A stretch of 22,049 nucleotides of DNA from Firmicutes bacterium UBA5493 (GCA_002424045.1 DIPH01000037.1:1-22049); one strand, 5' to 3'; numbered from the stretch's first letter, positions 1-7,970 are shown. Notes: generated by a model not told the origin, from the sequence alone. Made by a program: numbers and translations.

Positions 1-380
1 CGGAATTGTAACATAGACCCGTCGCCCAATACACTCTTGATCCGCTCGACAATGTCTTCTTCTTCAAAAGGCTTCAATAAGAATTCCACCGCGCCGGATT
101 TCATGGCCTCCAGCACCTTGTGTTTTTGACCAGCGGCACTGACCATAAGCACTTTGGCATGCGGATCGTATTCTCTGATCTGACGTAGGGCTTCTATACC
201 ATCGACAATAGGCATGGTGATGTCCATGGTGGTTAGGTCAGGATTCAACTCCTTATAACGAGCAATCCCTTCTTCTCCATTAACCGCTTCACCCACTACT
301 TCATGTCCTATGTTCTCAAGAATCTGTTTTAGAATTTTTCTAGTAGTTCTAGAGTCATCAACGATTAGAATTCTTGCCAC
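1..380 (-). CDS. cheY: CheY-like response regulator, single receiver domain (3' end off the window)
   Basis: A stand-alone phosphoreceiver domain that would take a phosphoryl group from CheA. I read it on the minus strand from a GTG at 380-378; 126 codons are visible with no stop before the window edge. The receiver landmarks are all there: acidic pair D8-D9 in ILIVDDSR, phosphoacceptor D53 in TMDITMP, S81 in MVSAAG and K103 in LLKPFE. The start is set by AGGAGGGA (394-387), six bases upstream, which overlaps the stop of the cheX-like gene, so the two are translationally coupled. It is already at normal CheY length, so little can be missing. The pairing with a CheX-type phosphatase supports a chemotaxis role; a one-domain regulator of another pathway cannot be excluded. 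Confidence 0.93.
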   Translation of the reverse strand, partial: MARILIVDDSRTTRKILKQILENIGHEVVGEAVNGEEGIARYKELNPDLTTMDITMPIVDGIEALRQIREYDPHAKVLMVSAAGQKHKVLEAMKSGAVEFLLKPFEEEDIVERIKSVLGDGSMLQF

Positions 381-392
381 AACATTTCCCTC

Positions 393-1280
393 CTAGTTTA
401 TCTCTACTTTTCCATCGATGCCTACTATTAAATCTGTCTGCCTCCCATTGAGTTCTATGGGGACGATAAAGAACCCATTGGCCCTGCTTAAGCTCTGGTT
501 TTGGGCGAATAAGGGTGGTTGCATATCTAAGACAACGTCATGATAACTCAGCTCCGTGGTAAAAAGACCGTTGATACAATTGATGAACTCACAGACGGAG
601 TCAAAGGCATCCTCATCCATCTTTGAAAAGGCCTCCTTAGCAAAGGGAGTGGCAATTTCCGTTAATTCATCGCCTTTACTCCCAAAACCAAGCCAGAGGT
701 CATGATCCCCCGTGGTCTCTTGAAATGCTAGGTTTCCAAAGGAATAGGTCGTGACCTTCTCCATCTTTCCTAGTAGGGGCTGGTTGTTGATGAGGCGAAT
801 GACACTCCGGATGGCCAAACTCATGTATTTCGTAGCTAAGGCCTGATCCGTCTGCACAAAAAGGGGAATAATTAATTCAAGATTGCCCGATTTTAACACC
901 TGCAAATCGTCGTGGGAAAAACCATGTTGTAACTGGTAATCCCTTAAGAAACTTTCAATCTGCTCCATGGTAAGGATTTCGTTTTCCGTGAGAATCTGGA
1001 CCAATTTGAGGTAGGGGTTTCCTTGCATTTCTAGGAGCTTGTCCACTTGATCGGCAGATAAGTACCCATTTTCAACGGCAAGATCCCCAAAGCGGCGATC
1101 TGTTTGTCTTTGTAGGGCGTTCAGCCTTTCTGCCTGTTCATGGGTGAGCAGTCTTTCTGCCACCGCTATCAGTCCCAGCTTGACTCGGGCGCTTGTCTGC
1201 TGTTCCGTCACTAAAGCATGCTGGGTTTCGGAGATGCGTTGTTTTTCCACAAGATAATTGGCGAAGTGTTGTTCAAACAC
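393..1280 (-). CDS. CheX-family chemotaxis phosphatase with N-terminal MshEN-like helical repeats
   Basis: A 295-residue protein predicted to remove phosphate from CheY-P. The C-terminal half (about 130-295) looks like CheX: helix DEDAFDSVCEFINCINGL carries the ExxN motif (E231, N234) that CheC/CheX/FliY phosphatases use to position water. The N-terminal 120 residues hold repeated helical units of the type LGxIAVxxxLLTxEQAxxLxxLQ and FGDLAVENGYLSADQVDKLL, which resemble MshEN/GspE-N repeats; that family binds c-di-GMP in some proteins, but I cannot judge binding here. The start is a GTG (1280-1278) with AGGGGAGA (1292-1285) upstream. It is followed at once by cheY. A sigma-D-like promoter can be imagined upstream (TTTA at 1350-1353 and CTATCTTC at 1328-1335, read on the minus strand), but the match is poor. 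Confidence 0.85.
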   Translation of the reverse strand: MFEQHFANYLVEKQRISETQHALVTEQQTSARVKLGLIAVAERLLTHEQAERLNALQRQTDRRFGDLAVENGYLSADQVDKLLEMQGNPYLKLVQILTENEILTMEQIESFLRDYQLQHGFSHDDLQVLKSGNLELIIPLFVQTDQALATKYMSLAIRSVIRLINNQPLLGKMEKVTTYSFGNLAFQETTGDHDLWLGFGSKGDELTEIATPFAKEAFSKMDEDAFDSVCEFINCINGLFTTELSYHDVVLDMQPPLFAQNQSLSRANGFFIVPIELNGRQTDLIVGIDGKVEIN

Positions 1281-1391
1281 AATATCTCCCCTTTTTGGTC
1301 AGTCTTTTGTTAATTTTAGGATAAGTTCTATCTTCTTAGCCGTTATTCCTTTATTCCGCGCATAATGGGGTACTTCCTAGATTCCTTTTGA

Positions 1392-1468
1392 GGGATGAAG
1401 TCCCAGGCGCTACCGGTTGGTTTATGATTTAGCCGAGAACACCCGCGACTTTAGTCGTGGGAGGTTCA
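1392..1468 (+). mobile_element. IS200/IS605-type tnpB 3' end and right-end hairpin (decayed remnant, possible orphan omega RNA scaffold)
   Basis: The sequence has the hallmark 3' end of an IS200/IS605 or IS1341-type tnpB. Codons 1435-1470 read ENTRDFSRGRFK, a familiar TnpB C-terminus, and the same DNA forms the hairpin CCCGCGAC-TTTA-GTCGTGGG (1442-1461) followed by AGGTTCA. A preceding segment reads GMKSQALPVGL in another frame, so the coding part is frameshifted, and no tnpB body lies upstream. In active elements this 3' segment doubles as the omega (re)RNA scaffold and the guide begins just past the right end, here at about 1469. Identification rests on memory of the family consensus, not on a search. 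Confidence 0.75.
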
Positions 1469-1561
1469 AGAGGGCCTCAAGGCAGGATTGAGCACGAGGA
1501 TTGTGGAATCCCACTACAAAGAACGTTCAGCGTTTTAAGAGGGGAGTTGCGGCAATCACAC

Positions 1562-2851
1562 ATGAGTAAACAAGAGATTGGGAAAAAGAACTGGCTCGTC
1601 ATCGTTTTACTTGGTTTGGCCGGACAAATTGCTTGGAATGTAGAAAACTCTTGGTTCAACACATTTGTGTTTGACACCATAACTCCAGATCCAAAGCCCA
1701 TTGCCTGGATGGTGGCGGTAAGCGCCATTACTGCCACCCTGACAACATTGGTCATGGGGACCATCAGCGACCGGGTCGGGAGGAGAAAGCCGTTCATATT
1801 ATACGGCTATATCCTGTGGGGGATCTCCACTGCCCTTTTCCCAGCCACCGCGTCCATAAGAAACGTCCGTTTCGCCATTTTGGCCGTTATTGCAGCAGAT
1901 GCCGTCATGACCTTCTTTGGCTCAACAGCGTATGATGCCACTTACAATGCTTGGACGACGGACATTTCCAACAAGTCTAACCGGGGAAGGTTAAGTGCGC
2001 TAATTTCCACATTTCCACTCTTAGCTGCCCTAATTGGGGCGGGATTATCTGGAGTTGTCATAGACAGTCTTGGGTATGTGACCTTCTTTATCGCCTTAGG
2101 GATACTCGTTAGCGTGCTTGGGATCGTGGGGGGATTGCTGCTAGAGGATTCCAAGACCCTGCGAAGGACGCCCAAAGATGAGCGAAAAAATCTCATCATC
2201 GACATGTTTGACGGATTCAGTCTACATACCATAAAAACAAACCAGGAGTTGTTCCTTGTCTTTTCATCGGTTTCTCTTTTTTCCATAGGGTTTCAGGTAT
2301 TTTTGCCCTACCAGATCATTTACCTAAACAATTATTTGAACATCTCCAAATCCCTTGTGGGTTTGATTTCGGCGATAGCCGTATTGATTTCGATACTAAC
2401 GGCCGTTCCCGCTGGGAAATTGGCTGATAGGGGTTACATCAATCAATTTGCCTTCCTATCCCCATTTCTTCTTTGCGTCGGCCTCATGCTGTTTTCTTTA
2501 TCTCGATCAGTGTTTACACTGACAATAACCGGTAGTTTGCTGTACATCAGCTTGGTCGTTTACACTTTGTCCACAGGGGCATGGATCAAAAACCTATTGC
2601 CCGAAGGTAGCAGGGGAAAGTTCGAGGGCATCCGCATGGTTTTCAATGTTGCCATACCCATGTTGATAGGTCCCGCTATCGGTTCGCTTTTGGTCACAAA
2701 CTTCGGCGTTCCCACTGTCTTGCACGGAGAAACGGGGTTTATACCAACACCCATACTCTTTCCTGTAGCCGGACTCATTAGTGTCACATCCATCCTTCCT
2801 TTGCTCATTGTCAAGAAAAAGAGATCGGCGAGGGATGCTTCAGATGACTAA
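1562..2851 (+). CDS. MFS transporter, probable sugar/glycoside permease
   Basis: A 429-residue polytopic membrane protein of the major facilitator superfamily. Motif A is visible in the first cytoplasmic loop (GTISDRVGRRKPFILYGY), and about 12 hydrophobic segments follow; the second half repeats the loop as AGKLADRGYINQ. An acidic stretch DATYNAWTTDIS resembles sugar-transporting MFS proteins. The reading frame stays open back to 1457, but those 35 codons run through the IS remnant, so I place the start at ATG 1562 (MSKQEIGKKNW). Its only SD candidate, AGAGGGGAG at 1538-1546, sits rather far upstream (15 bases). The stop lies 22 bases before the GH2 gene, so the two probably form an operon and the substrate is likely that enzyme's glycoside. 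The substrate cannot be read from sequence. Confidence 0.85.
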   Translation: MSKQEIGKKNWLVIVLLGLAGQIAWNVENSWFNTFVFDTITPDPKPIAWMVAVSAITATLTTLVMGTISDRVGRRKPFILYGYILWGISTALFPATASIRNVRFAILAVIAADAVMTFFGSTAYDATYNAWTTDISNKSNRGRLSALISTFPLLAALIGAGLSGVVIDSLGYVTFFIALGILVSVLGIVGGLLLEDSKTLRRTPKDERKNLIIDMFDGFSLHTIKTNQELFLVFSSVSLFSIGFQVFLPYQIIYLNNYLNISKSLVGLISAIAVLISILTAVPAGKLADRGYINQFAFLSPFLLCVGLMLFSLSRSVFTLTITGSLLYISLVVYTLSTGAWIKNLLPEGSRGKFEGIRMVFNVAIPMLIGPAIGSLLVTNFGVPTVLHGETGFIPTPILFPVAGLISVTSILPLLIVKKKRSARDASDD

Positions 2852-2873
2852 TACCCATAAAGGAGGATTAGCT

Positions 2874-5087
2874 ATGGAAAATACCATGGAGAACATTTGG
2901 AAACCAGTCGCAGGCGGGCTCATGACAAAATGGGCTGAAGAGATGGATGTATACAACGTTCTGCCAGAGTACCCCAGACCCCAGATGGTGAGGGGTCAAT
3001 GGTTGAACCTAAACGGACTATGGGACTATACGGTACGGAAGATGGATGAATCCGGTCATCCTGCATACAGAGGTAGAATCCTCGTACCATTCCCCCTAGA
3101 GTCTGCCCTATCCGGCGTCAAACGGGCTCTCTTGCCTGATGAAGTTCTGTGGTACCGGAGAGTTTTTACCGTGCCGTCTGACTGGCAGGAAAAGAGGATC
3201 CTTTTGCATTTTGGTGCTGTTGATTGGAGGGCTAATGTCTGGATCAATGGTCACCATGTGGGAGAGCACACTGGTGGCTATTATCCGTTTACCTTCGATA
3301 TTTCCAAGTACGCTCGGGAAGGCACAAACGAAATCACGGTCTCGGTTTGGGATGGCACAGATGCTTGTGGTCTCGAAAGGGGAAAGCAGGCCCTTGAGCC
3401 CCAAGGGATTTTCTATACAGCTATTTCAGGAATCTGGCAGACTGTATGGCTGGAGCCCGTGCCAAGAACCTATATCAAATCCCATCGCCTAACACCAGAT
3501 CTGGATAATGAACGGGTACTGGTGAGCCTTGAATGTGGTGGTGAACTAAGTGGTAGTTATCTCAAGTTTGAGGTCACTGTCTTTGACAGAAACGAAGTAG
3601 TGACATCCCAGAGAACCAGGGTCAACGAGGTACTCGAGCTTAAGGTGGCAAATCCCAAGCTTTGGAGCCCTGATTCGCCCTTTCTGTATGACATACGAAT
3701 TGACCTACTAAACGATGAAACCGTTATTGATAGTATCCATGGCTACTTTGGCATGAGAAAGTACAGCATTGCTAGGGATAACGAGGGAGTGAAGCGGTTG
3801 TTTGTCAATAACAAGCCCCTCTTTCAAAATGGTGTTCTAGACCAAGGTTATTGGCCGGACGGACTCTATACTGCCCCTACTGATGAAGCTCTAGAGTTGG
3901 ACGTTGCTCTAACGAAGCAGTTAGGCTTTAACATGAGTCGCAAGCATATTAAAGTGGAGTCCGCCCGCTGGTATTATCATTGTGATAGGCTGGGCCTTAT
4001 AGTGTGGCAGGATATGGTCAGCGGTGGGAAAAATGTCAACATTGTACTGAATGGAATCATACCCATGGTGGCGAGTGGGGTTAGGATAAGGGATGACAAG
4101 TATGAGAAGGTGGGGCGCCAAGAAAAGGTCAGCCGCGATACCTTTGAAAAGGAACTCAAGGAGATGATAGACTCCCTCTACAATTTCCCCTGTATTGGTA
4201 TGTGGGTGCCGTTCAATGAAGCGTGGGGACAGTTTGATGCGGAACGGATCGCCAAATGGGTCAAGGAGTATGATGCGACACGCTGGGTGGACCATGCCAG
4301 TGGATGGCATGATCAAGGAGCGGGTGATCTCAAGAGTGTTCACACTTACTTTCGAAAACTGAAGAAACCCAAGAAGATTAAGGATCGTCCTTGGGCCATA
4401 ACCGAATTCGGCGGATATAGTCTGCCCATTGAAGGGCATGCCTGGGAACAATCCAAAGAGTTTGGCTACAAGAAGTTCAAACGGTTAGAGGATTTTGAAA
4501 GGGCATATCGCTCATTGATGCAAAAACAGGTTCAGCCCCTAATTGCCAAGGGCCTTTCTGCATCTGTTTATACCCAACTAACGGATGTAGAATCAGAGAC
4601 AAACGGCTTGATTACGTATGATCGTAAAGTATTGAAGTTAGGTACCTCCTTTCATGTTGTTGTTGAGCAGACCAAGGACTATGAACAAAGAATGAAGTAT
4701 AGTCCCGAAAAGGACGTCTTCATTGAGACCGAGTACAAAAGTCTGCTTTTCGCTCGCAATTTCCCCTACCCTTATGGATGGCTCAAAGAGTCAGGAACAC
4801 CACCTGGGGACCACTTGGATGCTATTCTCATGTCTTTAAAGCCTTACGAGCTCGGTAGTATAGAGGCCGTCAAGATCATCGGCTGCTTTAGGCGAAGTGA
4901 TGGAGACCACAAGTTGGTATGTGTACCCGGAGGGCGCCCAGAGACAGATCTTGCCGACCTACATCAGGACGAAAAGGAAGCGTTGTATAGGCTCTATCCC
5001 TCTGTGGGTGAAGGCGAGGGTTGGTTTGGTGCGGAGAAAGCAAGAGAAATTGTGGAGACATTCTTGAGTGTCGGGAGGAATACTTGA
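2874..5087 (+). CDS. Glycoside hydrolase family 2 enzyme with C-terminal inorganic-pyrophosphatase-like domain
   Basis: A 737-residue protein without a signal peptide, so probably cytoplasmic. Residues about 20-185 are the GH2 sugar-binding jelly roll (NLNGLWDY, VWINGHHVGEHTGGYYPF), about 190-290 the Ig-like domain, and about 295-590 the TIM barrel. The acid/base is E449 in WVPFNEAWGQ and the nucleophile E511 in AITEFGGYS, so the glycosidase looks active. The barrel ends at GLITYDRKVLKLG, where most relatives of this type stop. Residues about 593-737 then resemble a family I pyrophosphatase: VVVEQTKDY, MKYSPEKD, FPYPYGWL, GDHLDAIL, SDGDHKLVCVP, and a C-terminal EGWFGAEKAREIVETF. Several catalytic positions appear altered (see findings). 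The start is ATG 2874, with AAAGGAGG at 2859-2866; an upstream extension to 2781 overlaps the MFS gene and has no SD. The substrate is unknown. Confidence 0.88.
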   Translation: MENTMENIWKPVAGGLMTKWAEEMDVYNVLPEYPRPQMVRGQWLNLNGLWDYTVRKMDESGHPAYRGRILVPFPLESALSGVKRALLPDEVLWYRRVFTVPSDWQEKRILLHFGAVDWRANVWINGHHVGEHTGGYYPFTFDISKYAREGTNEITVSVWDGTDACGLERGKQALEPQGIFYTAISGIWQTVWLEPVPRTYIKSHRLTPDLDNERVLVSLECGGELSGSYLKFEVTVFDRNEVVTSQRTRVNEVLELKVANPKLWSPDSPFLYDIRIDLLNDETVIDSIHGYFGMRKYSIARDNEGVKRLFVNNKPLFQNGVLDQGYWPDGLYTAPTDEALELDVALTKQLGFNMSRKHIKVESARWYYHCDRLGLIVWQDMVSGGKNVNIVLNGIIPMVASGVRIRDDKYEKVGRQEKVSRDTFEKELKEMIDSLYNFPCIGMWVPFNEAWGQFDAERIAKWVKEYDATRWVDHASGWHDQGAGDLKSVHTYFRKLKKPKKIKDRPWAITEFGGYSLPIEGHAWEQSKEFGYKKFKRLEDFERAYRSLMQKQVQPLIAKGLSASVYTQLTDVESETNGLITYDRKVLKLGTSFHVVVEQTKDYEQRMKYSPEKDVFIETEYKSLLFARNFPYPYGWLKESGTPPGDHLDAILMSLKPYELGSIEAVKIIGCFRRSDGDHKLVCVPGGRPETDLADLHQDEKEALYRLYPSVGEGEGWFGAEKAREIVETFLSVGRNT

Positions 5088-5146
5088 TGCGTAAGACCAT
5101 CTTCTATGGTGTTACTTGGACTTTGGTGGTTTTGGGCCTTCCCTAG
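5087..5146 (+). CDS. Possible 19-residue hydrophobic mini-protein or remnant of a signal-peptide gene
   Basis: The start ATG overlaps the GH2 stop (TGATG) and has a good SD, GGGAGGA at 5073-5079, seven bases upstream. The product MRKTIFYGVTWTLVVLGLP has a charged start followed by a hydrophobic run, like the beginning of a signal peptide or a single membrane helix, and then stops. I do not recognise it. It may be a genuine small membrane peptide, a coupling ORF that carries ribosomes towards nanE 20 bases on, or the relic of a secreted-protein gene whose body was deleted. Confidence 0.3.
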   Translation: MRKTIFYGVTWTLVVLGLP

Positions 5147-5165
5147 GGACAGAGAGTGAGGAAGA

Positions 5166-5852
5166 ATGGTGAACGTTTTAGAACAGGTTCGCAATGGATT
5201 GATCGTATCTTGCCAGGCTTTGGAGGACGAGCCTCTCCACGGCCCCATGCTAATGGCTGCTATGGCTCGGTCCGCGGCCCTTGGAGGGGCGGTGGGCATC
5301 CGCACCAATGGAGTTCAAGAAGTAGACGTGATCAAGAAGATTACAGGCCTTCCTGTTCTTGGAATAGAAAAAGTGACGGATAGCAATGGGCAAATTGCCA
5401 TTACGCCCACCTTTGCTCACGCGGAAGCTCTGAGGAGGGCGGGTGCGGACATGGTGGCTGTGGATGTTAGGGCCACAAGGCCCTTTGGGGAACCCCTGGA
5501 GGAGCTCTTGCCGCGAATTCGCAGGGAGCTTGGTGTTATGGTATTGGCTGACTGTCAGTACATAGGCGATGCCAAGAATGCTCTAGAGATTGGAGTAGAC
5601 GCTCTGGCTCCCACCTTTGGTTTTGGAGAAAACGCCCTCGGAGTGGAGCCCAACTTTGAGCTCCTTCGGGACATGATCGCGTTGGGTTCGCCCGTCATCG
5701 CTGAAGGTGGATTCTGGTATCCTGAACAGGCGGTTAAGGCGTTTAGACTTGGGGCTTGGTCGGTGGTTGTGGGTAGTGCCATCACAAGACCCATGGAAAT
5801 CACCAAGAGGTTTACTCGAGCACTAAGAAACGAAGGCGCCGAAATTCGCTAG
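5166..5852 (+). CDS. nanE: N-acetylmannosamine-6-phosphate 2-epimerase (NanE)
   Basis: Converts ManNAc-6-phosphate to GlcNAc-6-phosphate in cytoplasmic sialic acid/ManNAc breakdown. The 228-residue (beta/alpha)8 protein shows the family landmarks: GLIVSCQA near the start, ALGGAVGIRTNG, the strand LPVLGIEK with the expected active-site lysine, GADMVAVDVRATRPFGE, and SPVIAEGGFWYPEQAVKAF with the catalytic glutamate and phosphate-binding end. Length is normal. ATG 5166 is preceded by GTGAGGA. It lies downstream of the MFS and GH2 genes, implying that the cluster handles an amino-sugar-containing glycoside. No sialic acid aldolase (NanA) is visible in the window, so ManNAc-6-P more likely comes from a ManNAc-type source; the kinase at 6199 is a candidate supplier. 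Confidence 0.93.
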   Translation: MVNVLEQVRNGLIVSCQALEDEPLHGPMLMAAMARSAALGGAVGIRTNGVQEVDVIKKITGLPVLGIEKVTDSNGQIAITPTFAHAEALRRAGADMVAVDVRATRPFGEPLEELLPRIRRELGVMVLADCQYIGDAKNALEIGVDALAPTFGFGENALGVEPNFELLRDMIALGSPVIAEGGFWYPEQAVKAFRLGAWSVVVGSAITRPMEITKRFTRALRNEGAEIR

Positions 5853-6198
5853 ATTGATCGAGGAACAGTCCCTGCAACACGATCCCTCAGAAAATTTAAT
5901 GTTTGATGCATTCCTTCCTTAATGTCAAGGGAAAGAAAAGAAATGGTAAAGAAAGTTCGTTTGGCGCCCCTTTACCAGAAACTAATTTTACAAAATGCTG
6001 TGGCGTTGAGAGGGATGAGCACTTAGGTGGAGAATCTTGAAGAAAGGCTCGCAATTTACCTCTGCTACGTCGAGGCACCCATCGTTCCCCTTATTTATTT
6101 CTGTAGCTAGTATAGACTTTGAACATTCTCAAAGTTCCATTGAAAACGTGAAGTGACCTTTGTCCCAACGCAAACTAAGGCAAGTGAGGGGTTAAGCG
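5853..6198. other. 346-base intergenic region with a short inverted repeat
   Basis: No convincing gene. The one structured element is a perfect seven-base inverted repeat, ACTTTGA (6116-6122) and TCAAAGT (6129-6135), separated by six bases and about 65 bases upstream of the kinase start. That is operator-like spacing, but the regulator is unknown. I see no clear terminator after nanE and no good -35/-10 pair, so whether the kinase operon is transcribed separately is undecided. GTGAGGGG just before 6199 serves as the kinase ribosome binding site. Confidence 0.4.
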
Positions 6199-7158
6199 AT
6201 GTACATTTTAGGTATAGATTGCGGTGGAACTTCAACAAAAGCCCTGCTTACGACCGTAGAGGGAGGTATTGTTGGACGTGGTCAAGGCGGCCCAGCCAAT
6301 TACACTGTAGATGGTGTTGATGGAGTGGCAAAATCGGTGTTGGAGGGGGTACGGGGTTGCCTTGGACCAACTCCATTGGATTTGTCCGCTCTTCATCAAG
6401 AGGGTGTTTTTTTGGCTCTTGGGGTTTCGGGAGCCGGTCGGCAAACAGAAGCGGAGACTGTCAAGGAGGCTTTTCACAGCCTTGGTTTTGAACATGTGGT
6501 AGTCGCTCACGATGCCATAATTGCTCTTTTGGGTGCTTTAGGGGGCGCCGACGGTGTGGCGGTAATTGCCGGGACCGGCTCCATTGCCTATGGTCTTCGC
6601 GATGGGCAAAGCGGCCGCGCAGGAGGTTGGGGTTATCTCTTGGGGGATGAAGGGAGCGCCTTTTGGATGGGCATTCGCGCCCTCCAGCAGGTAATGCATG
6701 GTTATGATGGTCGGGTCTTAGGTGATCAGGATCTTCAGCAAGCGGCTTGCGACTATTTTCAGGTCCAAGGCGTGGCGGAACTCGTACCGCTAATCCACAA
6801 AATCCCCATAGACCGAGGGTTGATCGGTGGTTTTAGCAGAGAGATCACATCTTTGGCTAATGGGGGTCATAGTCTGTGCCAAGAGATCTTGGCCGGAGCG
6901 GGGCGGCAACTCGGCCAACTGGCCGTGGCAGTCCTGTCCAAGTTGGAATTACTAGAAGTTGAAGGTAGAGTGGGAGCGTGCGGAGGGGTATTTTCCGCAG
7001 GTGATCCTATATTAGTACCTATGCAAGAAGAGATCCATCGCCGGGCGCCGGGCCAGATTCTTACCCTTCCCGACTTCGAGCCAGTGGTAGGAGCCGTGCT
7101 TTTGGCGGCCCGTCATTTCAAGCTAGATTTGGATCGCATCAAGGGAGGCTTATCGTAG
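6199..7158 (+). CDS. BadF/BadG/BcrA/BcrD-family amino-sugar kinase (GlcNAc/MurNAc kinase type)
   Basis: A 319-residue ASKHA-fold ATPase predicted to phosphorylate an N-acetylated hexosamine at O6. Phosphate-1 motif GIDCGGTSTKALL lies at residues 4-16, the catalytic-acid region is VVAHDAIIALLGALGG, phosphate-2 is VAVIAGTGSIAYG, and GGWGYLLGDEGSAFWMG is typical of the NAGK/MurK branch of the BadF family; the adenosine-side glycine-rich segment is GACGGVFSAGDP. It lacks the Cys ligands of the benzoyl-CoA reductase activators, so it is a sugar kinase rather than a dehydratase activator. Its stop (TAG 7156-7158) shares a base with the GTG of etfB, so it is translationally coupled to a lactate dehydrogenase cassette. 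Substrate could be GlcNAc, MurNAc or ManNAc; sequence does not decide. Confidence 0.85.
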   Translation: MYILGIDCGGTSTKALLTTVEGGIVGRGQGGPANYTVDGVDGVAKSVLEGVRGCLGPTPLDLSALHQEGVFLALGVSGAGRQTEAETVKEAFHSLGFEHVVVAHDAIIALLGALGGADGVAVIAGTGSIAYGLRDGQSGRAGGWGYLLGDEGSAFWMGIRALQQVMHGYDGRVLGDQDLQQAACDYFQVQGVAELVPLIHKIPIDRGLIGGFSREITSLANGGHSLCQEILAGAGRQLGQLAVAVLSKLELLEVEGRVGACGGVFSAGDPILVPMQEEIHRRAPGQILTLPDFEPVVGAVLLAARHFKLDLDRIKGGLS

Positions 7159-7970
7159 TGCAAATTGTTGTCTGTATCAAACAAGTTCCGGAGACAAAAA
7201 CTGTAGCAATCTGTCCAGAAACGGGGGTCTTGATTCGTGATGGGGTAGATAGTATCATGAACCCCTTTGATCTTTATGCTTTAGAGACCGCATTGCGTAT
7301 CAAGGAGCAGCTTGGGGCTACCATTTCGGTTATTTCTATGGGGCCTTCTCAAGCCGAGACAGTCATTAGGGAAGCGTATCAAATGGGTGCCGATAGGGGA
7401 TATCTCCTTTCTGACCGTGCCTTTGCGGGGGCAGACACTTTGGCTACCTCCTATACTCTAGCCCAAGGCATTGGGAAAATAGGATCGTATGATCTGATTC
7501 TCTGCGGTTTGCAGACCACCGATGGCGACACGGCTCAGGTTGGACCGGGCATTGCAGAGGTCCTAGGTATTCCCCATGAATCCAATGTGGTTGAGATAGT
7601 GGAGTCGTCCCTGGACCAGGTGACAGTTGTAAGTGATTTAGGAACAGAGCTCCATACCAAAAAGGTCAAGTTCCCCTGCCTTCTGACGGTGACAAAAGAG
7701 GTGGGCGAGCCTCGTTTGTTATCTCATCGGCTGAGGATGGAGACCAAGAATTGGCCAGTGGTCACCTTTACCTCTCAGGACTTTAGTGGCGAAAAGAAGA
7801 AATACTTCGGTTTGAGCGGTTCACCAACACAGGTAGAACGGACTTTCCCGCCAGAGAGCAATCGCGATCACGAGATCTGGAAGGGCTCTGGTAGTGAACT
7901 CAGCTCAAGACTTATCAAGAAGCTTCAAGAACTACGTTTCGTAGGGGGTGCCCATGATGCTCAGAATTAA
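7158..7970 (+). CDS. etfB: Electron transfer flavoprotein beta subunit (EtfB/LctB type)
   Basis: Small subunit of an EtfAB pair, binding FAD/nucleotide at the interface with EtfA. Family landmarks: IVVCIKQVPETKTV at the start, GVDSIMNPFDLYALETALRIKE, ISMGPSQAETVIREAYQMGADRG, and the ETF-beta signature zone around YDLILCGLQTTDGDTAQVGPGIAE. At 270 residues it is normal length. It starts at GTG 7158 directly on the kinase stop and ends inside the beginning of etfA (17-base overlap). Because the partner carries a ferredoxin domain and the next gene is a GlcD/LctD-type oxidase, this is most like the LctB subunit of the Acetobacterium-type lactate dehydrogenase/Etf complex, which uses NAD+ at this subunit. 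The NAD-binding assignment is inference from family and context. Confidence 0.92.
   Translation: MQIVVCIKQVPETKTVAICPETGVLIRDGVDSIMNPFDLYALETALRIKEQLGATISVISMGPSQAETVIREAYQMGADRGYLLSDRAFAGADTLATSYTLAQGIGKIGSYDLILCGLQTTDGDTAQVGPGIAEVLGIPHESNVVEIVESSLDQVTVVSDLGTELHTKKVKFPCLLTVTKEVGEPRLLSHRLRMETKNWPVVTFTSQDFSGEKKKYFGLSGSPTQVERTFPPESNRDHEIWKGSGSELSSRLIKKLQELRFVGGAHDAQN

Noticed and set aside
1457..1561. N-terminal 35-residue extension of the MFS protein
   Set aside because: The frame is open but runs through the IS remnant and lacks the hydrophobic or motif content of the family; ATG 1562 gives a normal MFS N-terminus.
2781..2873. Longer start of the GH2 enzyme overlapping the MFS gene
   Set aside because: No ribosome binding site upstream; AAAGGAGG seven bases before ATG 2874 is decisive.
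3921..4451. Long minus-strand open frame of 176 codons within the GH2 gene
   Set aside because: Antisense shadow of a clearly coding gene; no domain and no SD.
6139..6153. Possible catabolite-responsive (cre) site TTGAAAACGTGAAGT
   Set aside because: The left half fits the consensus but the right half lacks the conserved CA.
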